Assembly: GCA_022781925.1 (NCBI GenBank)
Contig: JALESO010000082.1
Span: 1 to 64,000, forward strand
Source of the DNA: Lachnospiraceae bacterium
GTDB lineage: Bacteria > Bacillota > Clostridia > Lachnospirales > Lachnospiraceae
Direction of reading: 5' to 3'
DNA: 64,000 nt
In this document: positions 46,001 to 53,458 of the stretch, piece by piece
Position numbering within the stretch: the first letter of the stretch is position 1
Layout of the letters: every line of letters starts with the position of its first letter
Program-made: the position numbers and the translations under genes
Notes under the pieces: generated by a model
What the model saw: only the letters and a program-made list of their open reading frames with translations
The model's database searches: none
What the model was told of the DNA's origin: nothing

Positions 46001-49000
46001 CTGTGAATCGTTGTTGTTACAGTCGATCATATACTCGATGTATTTCGGAACCACCTGAACGGTTGCGGTTGCCTGTACATCACTGTATCCTTCTACGGTA
46101 CCTGTCAGATTCAGGTAAGTATATGGATTTACGCCAAAGTCAACGTCCTCGGTGTTCCATGTAACGTTTGCTTCTTTGGTTGCTTCTCCGCCTTTCTCTG
46201 TCAGTGTCAGAGTCTTCGGAAGAGATAATGTTCCATCCGGATAAGCAAGACCGGATACCGGCTCTACGGTGTAATCGGAAGCCGGTTTGTATACTTTCAA
46301 CTCGGAAAGGTTGCAGTTTCCGTTTGCATCTACTGCATATTTGATGTAACGGTAGGAAGCTGGTTCTGCTCCTTCTTTGTAAGTATTGAACTCGCTGTAA
46401 TATACCATGGTATCTTTATTTGCAGCCGGTGTAGACTCGATGGTATATAACTCTGTCCAGTTCTCACCGTCATTGGATCCATAGATCACAGCATCCTCGC
46501 AGCGGCTCTCATAGCCTGTACGCGGTGCATAGCTTACAGCTGCGATCGGCATCTCTGTCTTGAGATCTAACGTAACATATCCGTTTGCAACACCATCAAA
46601 GAATGTGGAAAAATCGTTATCAACAACGTTTGTTCCAACGTTTGTCGTTCCGTTGTTCCATGCTGCACTGGAGGTAACCTGATCTTTGTTTACGATGATC
46701 TGCTCAACGTCGATCGGCTCTACTTCCGGTACTTCTTTGATTCCATCTACACCTTCGATCGTGTAAGTTGTGATGGAGTTTGCTTTCATGGTAGCAGTAA
46801 AATACATATCATCTGTATTTACTGCGATATCGTCAGAATCTGTTACATCTGCCCAGTGCTCACCGTCTGCCAGTGTTCCGCTGGTACGGATGGCTGTGAT
46901 CTTGCTGCCCATGGTCTCGAACTTGGACAGGTCGAATTTCCATGTCTTGTCGGAATCAGATGTATTGGATGCTACAACGACTACTTTTTTGCCTTCCTTG
47001 TCATAAGCTGCAAGTGTGGTACCTGTCTTGTTGGTGCCGATGATGGTATATCCAGGACGGATATATCTGGAAAGCTGTCCGTATGCATAATATTTCATAC
47101 TTACAGTAATGGTCTCATCGTCATGGTTTGCTGCTGCAAGTCCCCAGTAGCCTTTGGATGTGGTGGATCCCCATGCTTTTTCCAGAGCATCCATAGACAG
47201 GAAATCATTTGCGCTTCCCTTGTTTACCCAGGACTGACCATATTCGCTGCTGTCTGCATGCATATCAATGGCATTCCACAGAATCCATGCGGAGCATTTC
47301 AGACCGTTTACTTCTGTCATCATTGCGCCTGCCAGACCAAGTGCTGCGCTCATCTCGCCTGCATTTGTACCTGCTGTATAAGATCCGTCAACTTCGGACA
47401 TCCACAGATTTTTACCCTCAGACTGTGCCAGTGCACTCAGATCTGACAGGGAACTTCTGCTGTATGTATGGGTATCAATTCTTCCCAGAACTGCTTTTGC
47501 TTCATCGCTGAGCTTGTTGTAGGAATCAATCTGTCCACCCTGTCCGCCATTATATCCGCTGTTTGTCTCGTCAGTACCGGAGATAATGATGTTGATGCCT
47601 TTGTTCTTTAACTCTTTGTTCAGTGCAACCAGGATCTTGGACTGAGACTCGCCCTGGCTGAAATGGCAGCCTTCCTGTTTGTTGCTGTTCGCACCCCAGT
47701 AGCTTGTTGCCGGCTCGTTCATCGGGTCTGTGCTCTGGAATGTGATCACACCTTCGTTGTTCCAGTGCTCAATGACATCTGCCATATAAGCTGCAAATGC
47801 ATTGTAGGAATCCTCACGTAAGTTGTCTGTGCTGGAATTGGTATTTCCTGAAGAACAACCGCTGACTGTCATAAAGTATGGCGGGGAATTGGAAAATGCT
47901 TCCGCAATAAAATCCTCTCCGCTGGCTTTTGCAGCTGCTTTCAGAACGTTCATCTGATTCTTGTCTGCATCCCAGTCATAATTCCATGCATAACCACACT
48001 CTGCATCTGCACGGTCAAAGTTTTCTGTATACCATGAAAGATCATGTTTGCTCTCGTCAATCTTTGTTACGTCTACTGCGTATCCCGGAACTCCGCTGTC
48101 TGAACGGATAATATGTGCAGCATGTTTAAACGGATCACTCTCCGGAAGAACACCTTCCTCACCGAATTTGATCACTGCCATTTTTACAAAATCAAGTGTC
48201 CAGTCTGCCTGACCTGCAATATTGAGGGTGTTTTCACCTTCCTTTAATGCAACATCAGAAAGTGTTACACAGAACAGCATGCAGTGGCTGGAACCGTTGG
48301 TACCCTCAGCGATGATGCTGCTGTTAATGGTATCTGCATCTGCCACATAATCCGCCTGGCTGTCTGTTCCCGCATTCACACGGATTGCCACATCACGGCT
48401 GTTTGTACCCTCTAAGGTAAGCAGAAGTTTTACGGTATAATTTCCTGCTTCTTTTGCATTTACCTTATACTGCAGATTGTCTCCACTGCCAGGAGTATCA
48501 CCCAGTTTGTTGATCCATCCCAGTTTGGAGAACTCACCGACTGTGGTACCTTTTGTAATACCAAAATCTGCGTCGGATGCAGAATAGGTCATGCTTGCCA
48601 TTTTGCTGTAAGTCTCAACCTTTCCGCTGGTTCCCGCATAGGTATAAGTACCTTCTGTCAGATCATAAAAGCTTGCTTTTTCATTTGCCTTTACTTCCTC
48701 AGAAGTTGTGTCTCCGATATCGTCACCGCCACCTACGTTGTAGCGTCCGATATTCATGTTTAATCCGTCTTCACTGAAGAAAAGCTTTGCTGCTTCGTCT
48801 GTCAGTTTTTCACTGTAACCGATGCGGTTTGCCCACCAGCAAAGCGATGTGCCCCAGCCCTGAAACTCGCCAAGTCCGTCACTATTCGTGTCGTTAAATG
48901 TCGATGCCTCAGAAGGCTTCAGTCTTACTGTGGAATCCACTGCAACGGTCTGCGCTTCTTCTGCATGTACATTCAATGCACTGACCGGAACACTGGTCAC

Positions 49001-49051
49001 AACCATTGCGGCTGCTGCAATAAGACTAATGAATTTCTTCATTTTCCTCAT
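40031..49051 (-). CDS. Giant secreted arabinogalactan-degrading enzyme: GH30 - CBMs - GH43_24 - beta-helix - cell-wall-binding repeats
   Basis: 3006 residues; signal peptide 1-30 (RKMKKFISLIAAAAMVV ... VHAEE). About 40-770: GH30, resembling GH30_5 endo-beta-1,6-galactanases (FQGWGTSLCWWA, FSNSPPYFMTVSG), with acid/base Glu446 in MNEPATSYW, nucleophile Glu553 in WMSEVDGSY and a CBM-like insert at ~165-290. 784-923: F5/8-type (CBM32). 924-1345: Ig-like and two sugar-binding modules. 1350-1413: FIVAR. 1415-1785: GH43_24-like exo-beta-1,3-galactanase (AHGGQIQKIGDTYYWIGED, STDSREAPAMF, TFETQSTCV). 1785-2120: Ig, CBM, FIVAR. 2124-2687: right-handed beta-helix of unknown activity. From 2785: eight GWWYVE cell-wall-binding repeats. 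No sortase motif. Subfamily labels are from motif memory. Confidence 0.85.
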   Translation of the reverse strand: MRKMKKFISLIAAAAMVVTSVPVSALNVHAEEAQTVAVDSTVRLKPSEASTFNDTNSDGLGEFQGWGTSLCWWANRIGYSEKLTDEAAKLFFSEDGLNMNIGRYNVGGGDDIGDTTSEEVKANEKASFYDLTEGTYTYAGTSGKVETYSKMASMTYSASDADFGITKGTTVGEFSKLGWINKLGDTPGSGDNLQYKVNAKEAGNYTVKLLLTLEGTNSRDVAIRVNAGTDSQADYVADADTINSSIIAEGTNGSSHCMLFCVTLSDVALKEGENTLNIAGQADWTLDFVKMAVIKFGEEGVLPESDPFKHAAHIIRSDSGVPGYAVDVTKIDESKHDLSWYTENFDRADAECGYAWNYDWDADKNQMNVLKAAAKASGEDFIAEAFSNSPPYFMTVSGCSSGNTNSSTDNLREDSYNAFAAYMADVIEHWNNEGVITFQSTDPMNEPATSYWGANSNKQEGCHFSQGESQSKILVALNKELKNKGINIIISGTDETNSGYNGGQGGQIDSYNKLSDEAKAVLGRIDTHTYSRSSLSDLSALAQSEGKNLWMSEVDGSYTAGTNAGEMSAALGLAGAMMTEVNGLKCSAWILWNAIDMHADSSEYGQSWVNKGSANDFLSMDALEKAWGSTTSKGYWGLAAANHDDETITVSMKYYAYGQLSRYIRPGYTIIGTNKTGTTLAAYDKEGKKVVVVASNTSDSDKTWKFDLSKFETMGSKITAIRTSGTLADGEHWADVTDSDDIAVNTDDMYFTATMKANSITTYTIEGVDGIKEVPEVEPIDVEQIIVNKDQVTSSAAWNNGTTNVGTNVVDNDFSTFFDGVANGYVTLDLKTEMPIAAVSYAPRTGYESRCEDAVIYGSNDGENWTELYTIESTPAANKDTMVYYSEFNTYKEGAEPASYRYIKYAVDANGNCNLSELKVYKPASDYTVEPVSGLAYPDGTLSLPKTLTLTEKGGEATKEANVTWNTEDVDFGVNPYTYLNLTGTVEGYSDVQATATVQVVPKYIEYMIDCNNNDSQTFKNLQAAGIKSMVNTVADQKKTDDNTWGYLGSHNAYNSENASDSYAAAWYQSNVQYTVTLPAGTHTIMVGSNELWAQWNATRQSAVYYTVDGEEQKLADLNLTGAKGVASGEITLDEETEVTISVKKVTGNEAIVNWITVCGTSAGKKFSDAEIAANNYVLYLANAGTSDVTSVPADSNMGLYQGSLDQAYAEDSETGYSWGYVEDATYSATARGGDTTLKGSYRYQSDAITYEAGKSGIDYRFEVPEGNYEVTVGIDNPWHQWGTKTEDILLEGEKVESGLTAKDFEGTYQVTVTDGELNVFVQATSRSKSGDDPIVNYIIVKAIPGSDADALAVLKVTVQKYLEKVEGKDYTTTTKEAFDQAIADAQKLIDENSEDADAIAAAKKAIEKAYSNLVEAHFETYDSITGTNAARIYDNNGAKVQAHGGQIQKIGDTYYWIGEDRTNGYRPMPGVHMYSSKDLYNWKDEGVVLRTMDNYDQFETDDYFKDLYGDLSDDEKKDIYVDLWAEGCVMERPKMLYNEKTGKYVIWFHADGTSPYSDGSGSNYAKAKAGIAISENINGPYKLVGSYMLASDYGSHGFDSVGGHVRDMNLFQDDDGTAYVMYSSEGNAVMYIAKLNDTYTGLAKDADEMVLGEDFCISSTDSREAPAMFKYQGKYYLITSGCTGWAPNQARYAVADSPLGPWTNMGNPCIGDTSNNTFETQSTCVIPVDAENGKFIYMGDRWYNPDNGKDLSDSRYVWLPIEFGANNTIAIKNYKDWTLDELDDKGAISIDTALPETAESMADLKAALPETIDVTIGTKVVKDAKVTWTVDESAGETALGYVTVTGTLEDLNRDFTIQVFCCPKSLVYFADCYTNGDNTSSIYEKFAAAANDLKNMVSDQAYGDDNGVTWGYTSTTGASGGSSSQDMGSKGSGDFFDTGWWATSGGKIEYGFELTPGTYTVATGFHEWWSSSRGIKITVSSVDADGNKTELGTGSASLSSSKTEDRSSVDVTVPEGSDHILVTISKASGSDPVLSWISIISNDAQSGELDWTDFDATITKADQLNEADWTADSWSAFQAVVKEAKDFKANATSETRQRDIREMIAKVNAAEGELIFIHEPTGDVTYYVDAVNGDDENDGTTPETAWKTLTKASSIRQLKAGGSILLKAGCVWNGEQLFIDNAIGSAEAPIVIGSYGEGAKPVINGNGADWSASTKEDLAAVHIRNSQNIVIENLEITNWDISAGEIGSYKQSSKLLSGLVVENRDGGELVNVTIRNNKIHDVNGKMAGGASKGAGGLIVLVTGNGSNHTGTVESYYTGLAIEGNEVYNVCHEAIYMESVWASRKLVGGTSGDTGYQNAGNSKWIGSSNVTISNNYVHDVAGDGIVPINTTDAMVEYNLVDNSADSNWNYSANPNHAAIWSWDSNNVTFRYNEASNTSRHSVGSAVGNDSMAFDFDYGVQNCVYEYNYSHDNLGGFLMLCPGPGATVNNIARYNVSVNDGKYDGAPVIRMGTGKYGSLGVQIYNNTMYWENNGGYTMSLTPHSAWEGQAIKDVSVFNNIFYGPVKADSMSTKEGVTYSNNLVYSSDGSAEAVYEALSNDAHAVYADPQFADVTDYTAGSWTDGQTTLGTVEGFRIAKTSPAVDAGMAIPEAPAYTDDTLGGELVANEAQIPSVDYYGNALTDGTPDIGANETVKTDDAQKAIEANAEAAKAQIDALENLSQEQKDDFKAQIDAVVENAAKALDEAQTNAEIKAAQAAADSAMNVIKAAAAKADEDAKPQPEPKPADGLGMDKDGNWFYYKDGEVDTAYTGLAANEYGWWYVEAGQINFNVTGLVNDSTYGWWYVENSQINFNYTGLVQNAYGWWYVENGAINFNATGLAQNEYGWWYVEGGKINFNYTGLVANEYGWWYVENGQINFNYTGLVANENGWWYVEGGKINFNYTGLVANEYGWWRVEGGKINFNYTGLALNEYGWWYVEGGKINFNYNGYATYYGVTYRVEGGKVITA
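40060..40640 (-). repeat. ~60-bp tandem coding repeats of the cell-wall-binding domain
   Basis: Eight near-identical 60-66 bp units encode ANEYGWWYVEGGKINFNYTG-type repeats. The DNA identity is high enough for slippage or recombination to change copy number. The other large glycosidase has a diverged set of six at about 49250-49700. Confidence 0.85.
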
Positions 49052-49130
49052 GATTCTCTCCTCCTCTTTTCCTCATGCTGTGATGCAGATGTCTTCCGGG
49101 ATATTCAGACAAACATCACGTTATGGTGTA

Positions 49131-49186
49131 AGTATAAAATAAAAAACAGCTAAGATATATCAAATAACTTAGCTGTTTTTTATTTT
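49131..49186 (-). promoter_or_regulatory. Palindrome-promoter module 1, before the giant glycosidase
   Basis: Minus strand: 18-bp inverted repeat ending AACAGCTAAG / CTTAGCTGTT (arms 49141-49154 and 49168-49181, extended by AT pairs), whose loop holds TTGATA (49158-49163); 21 bp later is TATACT (49131-49136), 80 bp before the ATG. Nearly the same module lies before the GH43 gene. It may both terminate the upstream transcript (stem plus TTTTTTATTTT) and form an AraC-controlled promoter. Confidence 0.65.
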
Positions 49187-49225
49187 TCTTAGATTGATTT
49201 TGTAAAATTCTGTCTATTTCTGATG

Positions 49226-52200
49226 TTAAATCATAACTTTTCCATTTACAACCGGGCACATAACGCCGAGGATCTTCACCAGTCCTGTGTAGCCAAAGTC
49301 AATCTTTCCTCCGGTCACATACCAGTATCCGTATTCATTGCGTGCCACACCGTTGTAGGTGAAATCTATCTTACCGTTTGTCACTTTCCACCAGCCATAT
49401 TCGTTGGCCTGCAGTCCGTTGTAATTAAAGTCGATCTTACCATTGATGACCATCCACCAGCCGTACTCATTCTGCACCAGTCCGGTGTAAGTGAAATCTA
49501 CCTGTCCGTTTGTCACTTTCCACCAGCCATACTCGTTGGCTTCCAGTCCGTTGCAGTTAAAGTCTACCACACCGCCGACGATCTTCCACCAGCCGTACGC
49601 ATTCTGTGCAAGTCCGGTGTAGGAGAAGTCTACTTTACCATGATTGATATAGAACCAGCCGTATGCATTCTGTGCCACAGTCGTAACACCATCTGCCACT
49701 TTGCCATCCAGATAATAATACCAGTTACCATCTGCTTCCGGGCTATTTGCAAGACCGTCTGCATGGGCCGGTTCCGGTGTAGGATCCGGATCTGGGATTG
49801 GGTCTGGATCTGGGTCCGGTTTCGGGTCTGGATCCGGCTTTGGATCCGGGTCTGGTGTCGGGTCCGGATCCGGTGTTTTCTCGATCAGACCGTTCACTGC
49901 GTTTTCCAGTCCTGTCAGTGCCGCATTTACCTGCTCTGCGGTTGCGTCTGCATCTTCCAGTACCGCTTTTGCCTGTGCCAGCGCATCTGCATATGCCTGA
50001 TAACTGTCCTCGGTATATACATCTGCATCTTTGCCCTGATTTGCATCATAGGATGCTTTCAATTCTTTGATGCTTACCAGTGCATCCAGTGCTTTCTGGA
50101 TCGCTTCTTCTGCCGCATCTACGTCTTCCTGGGAAGTCGGCGCTGCGATCAGTGCCTCTGCTGCCTTCACTGCGGCTTCTACTGCGCCGTAGCTTCCACT
50201 TGTATAATCTGCCTTGTCAGCTTCGTATGCTTTTGCCGCATCGACTTTTGCCTGAAGGGCATCTGTACTGATCTCCGGTGCCTTTGTCACATCGGAAATG
50301 CTGATCCAGCTCAGGATCGGATCGTCGCTGGCTGCTTTTTTCACAGTCAGGGTCACAACTGCTTCCTCTGTCAGCTCGATGGTTCCCTCTGCATAAGTCT
50401 CGCTGGATTTTACTGCGTCGAAATCACATAATTTAGTCTCAGTGCCCCCGTTTACGGAATAGTATACATCCATCTCACGGCCCATGCTCCACCAGCCGGT
50501 GCAGCCCAGCATGATCTGATGCTCGCCTGCCGGAAGTGTTACCTGGTATGTGATGTTCTTGCTGCCGCGGGCCCACCAGCCACCGGCATACGGGTTCGTC
50601 AAGCTTACCTGACTGTATCCCTTAATATCTCCGGAGTCACCCACAACACTTGTGTAACCCCAGCTGTTGTCCTCTGTCTTTGCCTGATCTGCTGCTTCTG
50701 TGTTCAGCAGTTTATCGCTGACCGCTTTTACATTTTCCCAGGTCTGGGAACCGATGTTGTTGCTGTCGATCATGTATTCCACATTTTCCGGGATCAGTTG
50801 TACCTGTGCGGTTGCCGCTACAATACTTCCCTCCACGGAACCGGTTACAGTCACATAGCTGTATGGATTTCCATCAAAGGGAATTCCCTCAAGGTTCCAT
50901 GTAACCGCTTTCTCTTCCCCGTTTACTGTCACGGTCTGTGGAAGCTGTGGTTCCTGTCCCATGATAGTGGTCGTTGTCACGGTCTCTGGTGAACTGTAAG
51001 CTGCCATGATCTTCTGATATTCCGCAGAAGTTACACGGATCGGTGTACCATGTCTTGCGCGGCTCGGCATCTTGTATGTGCCACTCTCCGGTTTTGTGAA
51101 TACACCGCTCTCCAGATCGGTTGTTACCAGCGGGTAATATCCGCCGCCGCCAAAATCATCCACCAACAGACACCATTTATCTGTTCCATCGGTATCATCC
51201 TGATTCAGCTTGAAGATGGTCGGTCCCTCTACATACTGATTGCTGTTCAGGGAATCAGACGTGATCTGTGTGAAATTGCCAAGTACGCTGTCGCTCTTCT
51301 CCAGGAAGATGGTCTTTGTCTTTGCTCCAAGGCTGTTTGTGCTGCCGCCTTCATTTTTTGTAAAACGATAATATGTGCCATTATGTTCGATCATTGTCGT
51401 ATCAATGCTGGACTGATCTTTCTCAATATACAGTTTCGGCTCTGTAAATGTATAGAAATCTCTGGTCTTTGCATAGTACAGACGCTGTTTTGTATCTACG
51501 CTCGGTGTTCTGGATGCCCAGTATACCACATACTCACCGGTCTTCTCATCATAAGTAGCTTCCGGTGCCCAGGTACAGCCTGCGCCGATGTCTGCGGATA
51601 CTTCCACCATACGCTCATCGGACCAGTTTACGAGATCTGTGGATTCCCAGATCATCAGGCTCTGGCTTCCGTTGTTCTGCGCTGCATCCCATCCGTTTCC
51701 GCCGTTGATCTTCAGATCTGTCGCGATCAGATAGAATTTGTCGCCTTCCGGAGAACGGATGATAAACGGATCACGCACACCTTTTTCACCCAGTGTGGAG
51801 GTAAGGATCGGATTGTTGTTGTTCAAGTCATCCCAGTTCATACCGTCCTGGCTGGATGCAAAATAAATCTGCTCGCCGTCAGAATAACCTTCTCCTGCAA
51901 AATATGCAAAGAAGTAATCGGTGTAATCAGCATCTTCGATCTGTTTCGGTGCCGCCTTTACGGTAAACGTAAAGTCTTTGGTCGTGCTGAGACCTTTCCA
52001 TGTGATGGTAGCTGTCAGTGTAACGTCTGTATCTTTCTCCGGTCTGGTCACAACACCTGCCGGCATTGCGTCATAGCCTTCTACTTCATGGGCATTTACA
52101 TCCACGATGTTACTCTGCTCTGTGGACCAGGTTACCTCTGCTTCCCCGACGGTCTCCGGTAACGTGATGTTTCCATATACCTCAGAACCACTCTCGGTGG

Positions 52201-53299
52201 AGTACGGCAGTGTCAGCTGATCTGCCAGTTCCTTCAGCGTTGCGCTCTGATCCAGTACCGTTACTTTATAAGTTTTTTCACCAACTGTTTTGTCCCCATC
52301 TTTCATGGTGGCTGTCAGTGTCACTTCCTTATTCCCATCGGTAGGGATCGTAACGGTTCCATCTTCTTTTATGATATCTGTATTATCCGATGTCCATGTG
52401 ATGGAAAGTCCGTCAGAAGAAGTCTGGATCAGATCCAGGTTACCGATGACATTATCTGTATCTCCCAGTGCAGCCTCGATCTCAGAAGCGGCTGCTGTCA
52501 CACGGTCATTGTCATACAGGCTGGTTCCTGCAACAATCTTCAGATTATCCAGCTGCATGCTGGAATATTCTCCGCCGCCCCAGGCTGCTTTGCCGATCCA
52601 GAAAATGCCGTTATCACCCAGGATATCTGTCAGACTGTAACTGCTTGCCACTTTGCTGACACGCACACCGTTCAGATAAGCGATGGTCGCATCTTTTGTA
52701 TATACAATATCCACATGCTGCCACTGGGAAGCGGTCATTTTGATGGTCGGGTTCGTCGGTCTGGAACCGGTGTTGTTGTAACGCTCGATCTCTGTGGTTC
52801 CATTTTTCACCAGAACGCCGAGATAACGCTCTTTGTTTCCGTTATCATTCCAGTTCAGGGAATTGCCGTTCTGAGCCGCATAAAATACCCAGTGAGAATT
52901 GCTCATCTCCGGCAGGATATCATAGGAAACGGTCACTTCGTCATAACCTTTTAACAGGCTGCTGCCGTCCGTTGCAGTCACCTGCAGCCAGTCCTTGTCG
53001 GATGCCACGAATTTTGCAGCTTTTCCTCCATCGTGGTCCACCAGTTCAATACTGCCACCACCTACGGTTGCAATGGCATTTCCACCGCTGAAGCTGCCGT
53101 CTTCGCCTGCTTCATTAAAGTCGAAGTCCGCCAGAACCACTTCATCGGAAGCTTCCTCGGCATCCTGCTGCGCAACAGCTGCCTGTGCGCCGGTACCTGC
53201 AAAAGCCGTGGTCATCGGCGTAACTGCCATGGACACCGCCAGTACGCCAGCCAGAAGTGCTTTCCGGTTGCACCATTGTCTGTACTTCTGATTTTTCAT
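49226..53299 (-). CDS. Secreted LamG-GH43 alpha-L-arabinofuranosidase-like enzyme with cell-wall-binding repeats
   Basis: 1357 residues from MKNQKYRQW (AAGGAGG upstream; ATG 53297-53299). Signal peptide ends near TTAFAG (residue ~34). About 50-250: LamG/concanavalin-like domain. 260-430: two Ig-like domains. About 440-755: five-bladed GH43 catalytic domain with YFFAYFAGEGYSDGEQI, GVRDPFIIRSPEGD (Asp ~508) and the acid region WAPEATYDEKTGEY (Glu ~579). The LamG-Ig-GH43 order resembles bifidobacterial GH43_22/34 arabinofuranosidases. Then Ig-like, a sugar-binding module, two FIVAR-like helical units, a DPDP/PKPD linker (about 1140-1183) and six GWWK/MV repeats. Likely removes arabinose side chains from arabinogalactan or arabinan; exact subfamily unsure. 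Confidence 0.82.
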   Translation of the reverse strand: MKNQKYRQWCNRKALLAGVLAVSMAVTPMTTAFAGTGAQAAVAQQDAEEASDEVVLADFDFNEAGEDGSFSGGNAIATVGGGSIELVDHDGGKAAKFVASDKDWLQVTATDGSSLLKGYDEVTVSYDILPEMSNSHWVFYAAQNGNSLNWNDNGNKERYLGVLVKNGTTEIERYNNTGSRPTNPTIKMTASQWQHVDIVYTKDATIAYLNGVRVSKVASSYSLTDILGDNGIFWIGKAAWGGGEYSSMQLDNLKIVAGTSLYDNDRVTAAASEIEAALGDTDNVIGNLDLIQTSSDGLSITWTSDNTDIIKEDGTVTIPTDGNKEVTLTATMKDGDKTVGEKTYKVTVLDQSATLKELADQLTLPYSTESGSEVYGNITLPETVGEAEVTWSTEQSNIVDVNAHEVEGYDAMPAGVVTRPEKDTDVTLTATITWKGLSTTKDFTFTVKAAPKQIEDADYTDYFFAYFAGEGYSDGEQIYFASSQDGMNWDDLNNNNPILTSTLGEKGVRDPFIIRSPEGDKFYLIATDLKINGGNGWDAAQNNGSQSLMIWESTDLVNWSDERMVEVSADIGAGCTWAPEATYDEKTGEYVVYWASRTPSVDTKQRLYYAKTRDFYTFTEPKLYIEKDQSSIDTTMIEHNGTYYRFTKNEGGSTNSLGAKTKTIFLEKSDSVLGNFTQITSDSLNSNQYVEGPTIFKLNQDDTDGTDKWCLLVDDFGGGGYYPLVTTDLESGVFTKPESGTYKMPSRARHGTPIRVTSAEYQKIMAAYSSPETVTTTTIMGQEPQLPQTVTVNGEEKAVTWNLEGIPFDGNPYSYVTVTGSVEGSIVAATAQVQLIPENVEYMIDSNNIGSQTWENVKAVSDKLLNTEAADQAKTEDNSWGYTSVVGDSGDIKGYSQVSLTNPYAGGWWARGSKNITYQVTLPAGEHQIMLGCTGWWSMGREMDVYYSVNGGTETKLCDFDAVKSSETYAEGTIELTEEAVVTLTVKKAASDDPILSWISISDVTKAPEISTDALQAKVDAAKAYEADKADYTSGSYGAVEAAVKAAEALIAAPTSQEDVDAAEEAIQKALDALVSIKELKASYDANQGKDADVYTEDSYQAYADALAQAKAVLEDADATAEQVNAALTGLENAVNGLIEKTPDPDPTPDPDPKPDPDPKPDPDPDPIPDPDPTPEPAHADGLANSPEADGNWYYYLDGKVADGVTTVAQNAYGWFYINHGKVDFSYTGLAQNAYGWWKIVGGVVDFNCNGLEANEYGWWKVTNGQVDFTYTGLVQNEYGWWMVINGKIDFNYNGLQANEYGWWKVTNGKIDFTYNGVARNEYGYWYVTGGKIDFGYTGLVKILGVMCPVVNGKVMI

Positions 53300-53389
53300 A
53301 AATCCCTTTTCCTCCTTTTTATACAGCCAATATTTTTCATTCCTCTTTTGCAAAAATATCCATTTTCGCTTATCTTTCACATAAATATA

Positions 53390-53438
53390 ACTATAAACGA
53401 AAAAGCAGCTAAAATATATCAAATATCTTAGCTGTTTT
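53390..53438 (-). promoter_or_regulatory. Palindrome-promoter module 2, before the GH43 glycosidase
   Basis: Minus strand: AAAACAGCTAAG, TATTTGATATAT, TTAGCTG, with TTGATA at 53417-53422 and TATAGT at 53390-53395, again 21 bp apart and 91 bp before the ATG. By my count about 44 of 50 positions match module 1. It starts 21 bp after the AraC gene's stop. Confidence 0.65.
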
Positions 53439-53458
53439 ACATAATTCTTATTTTATTT

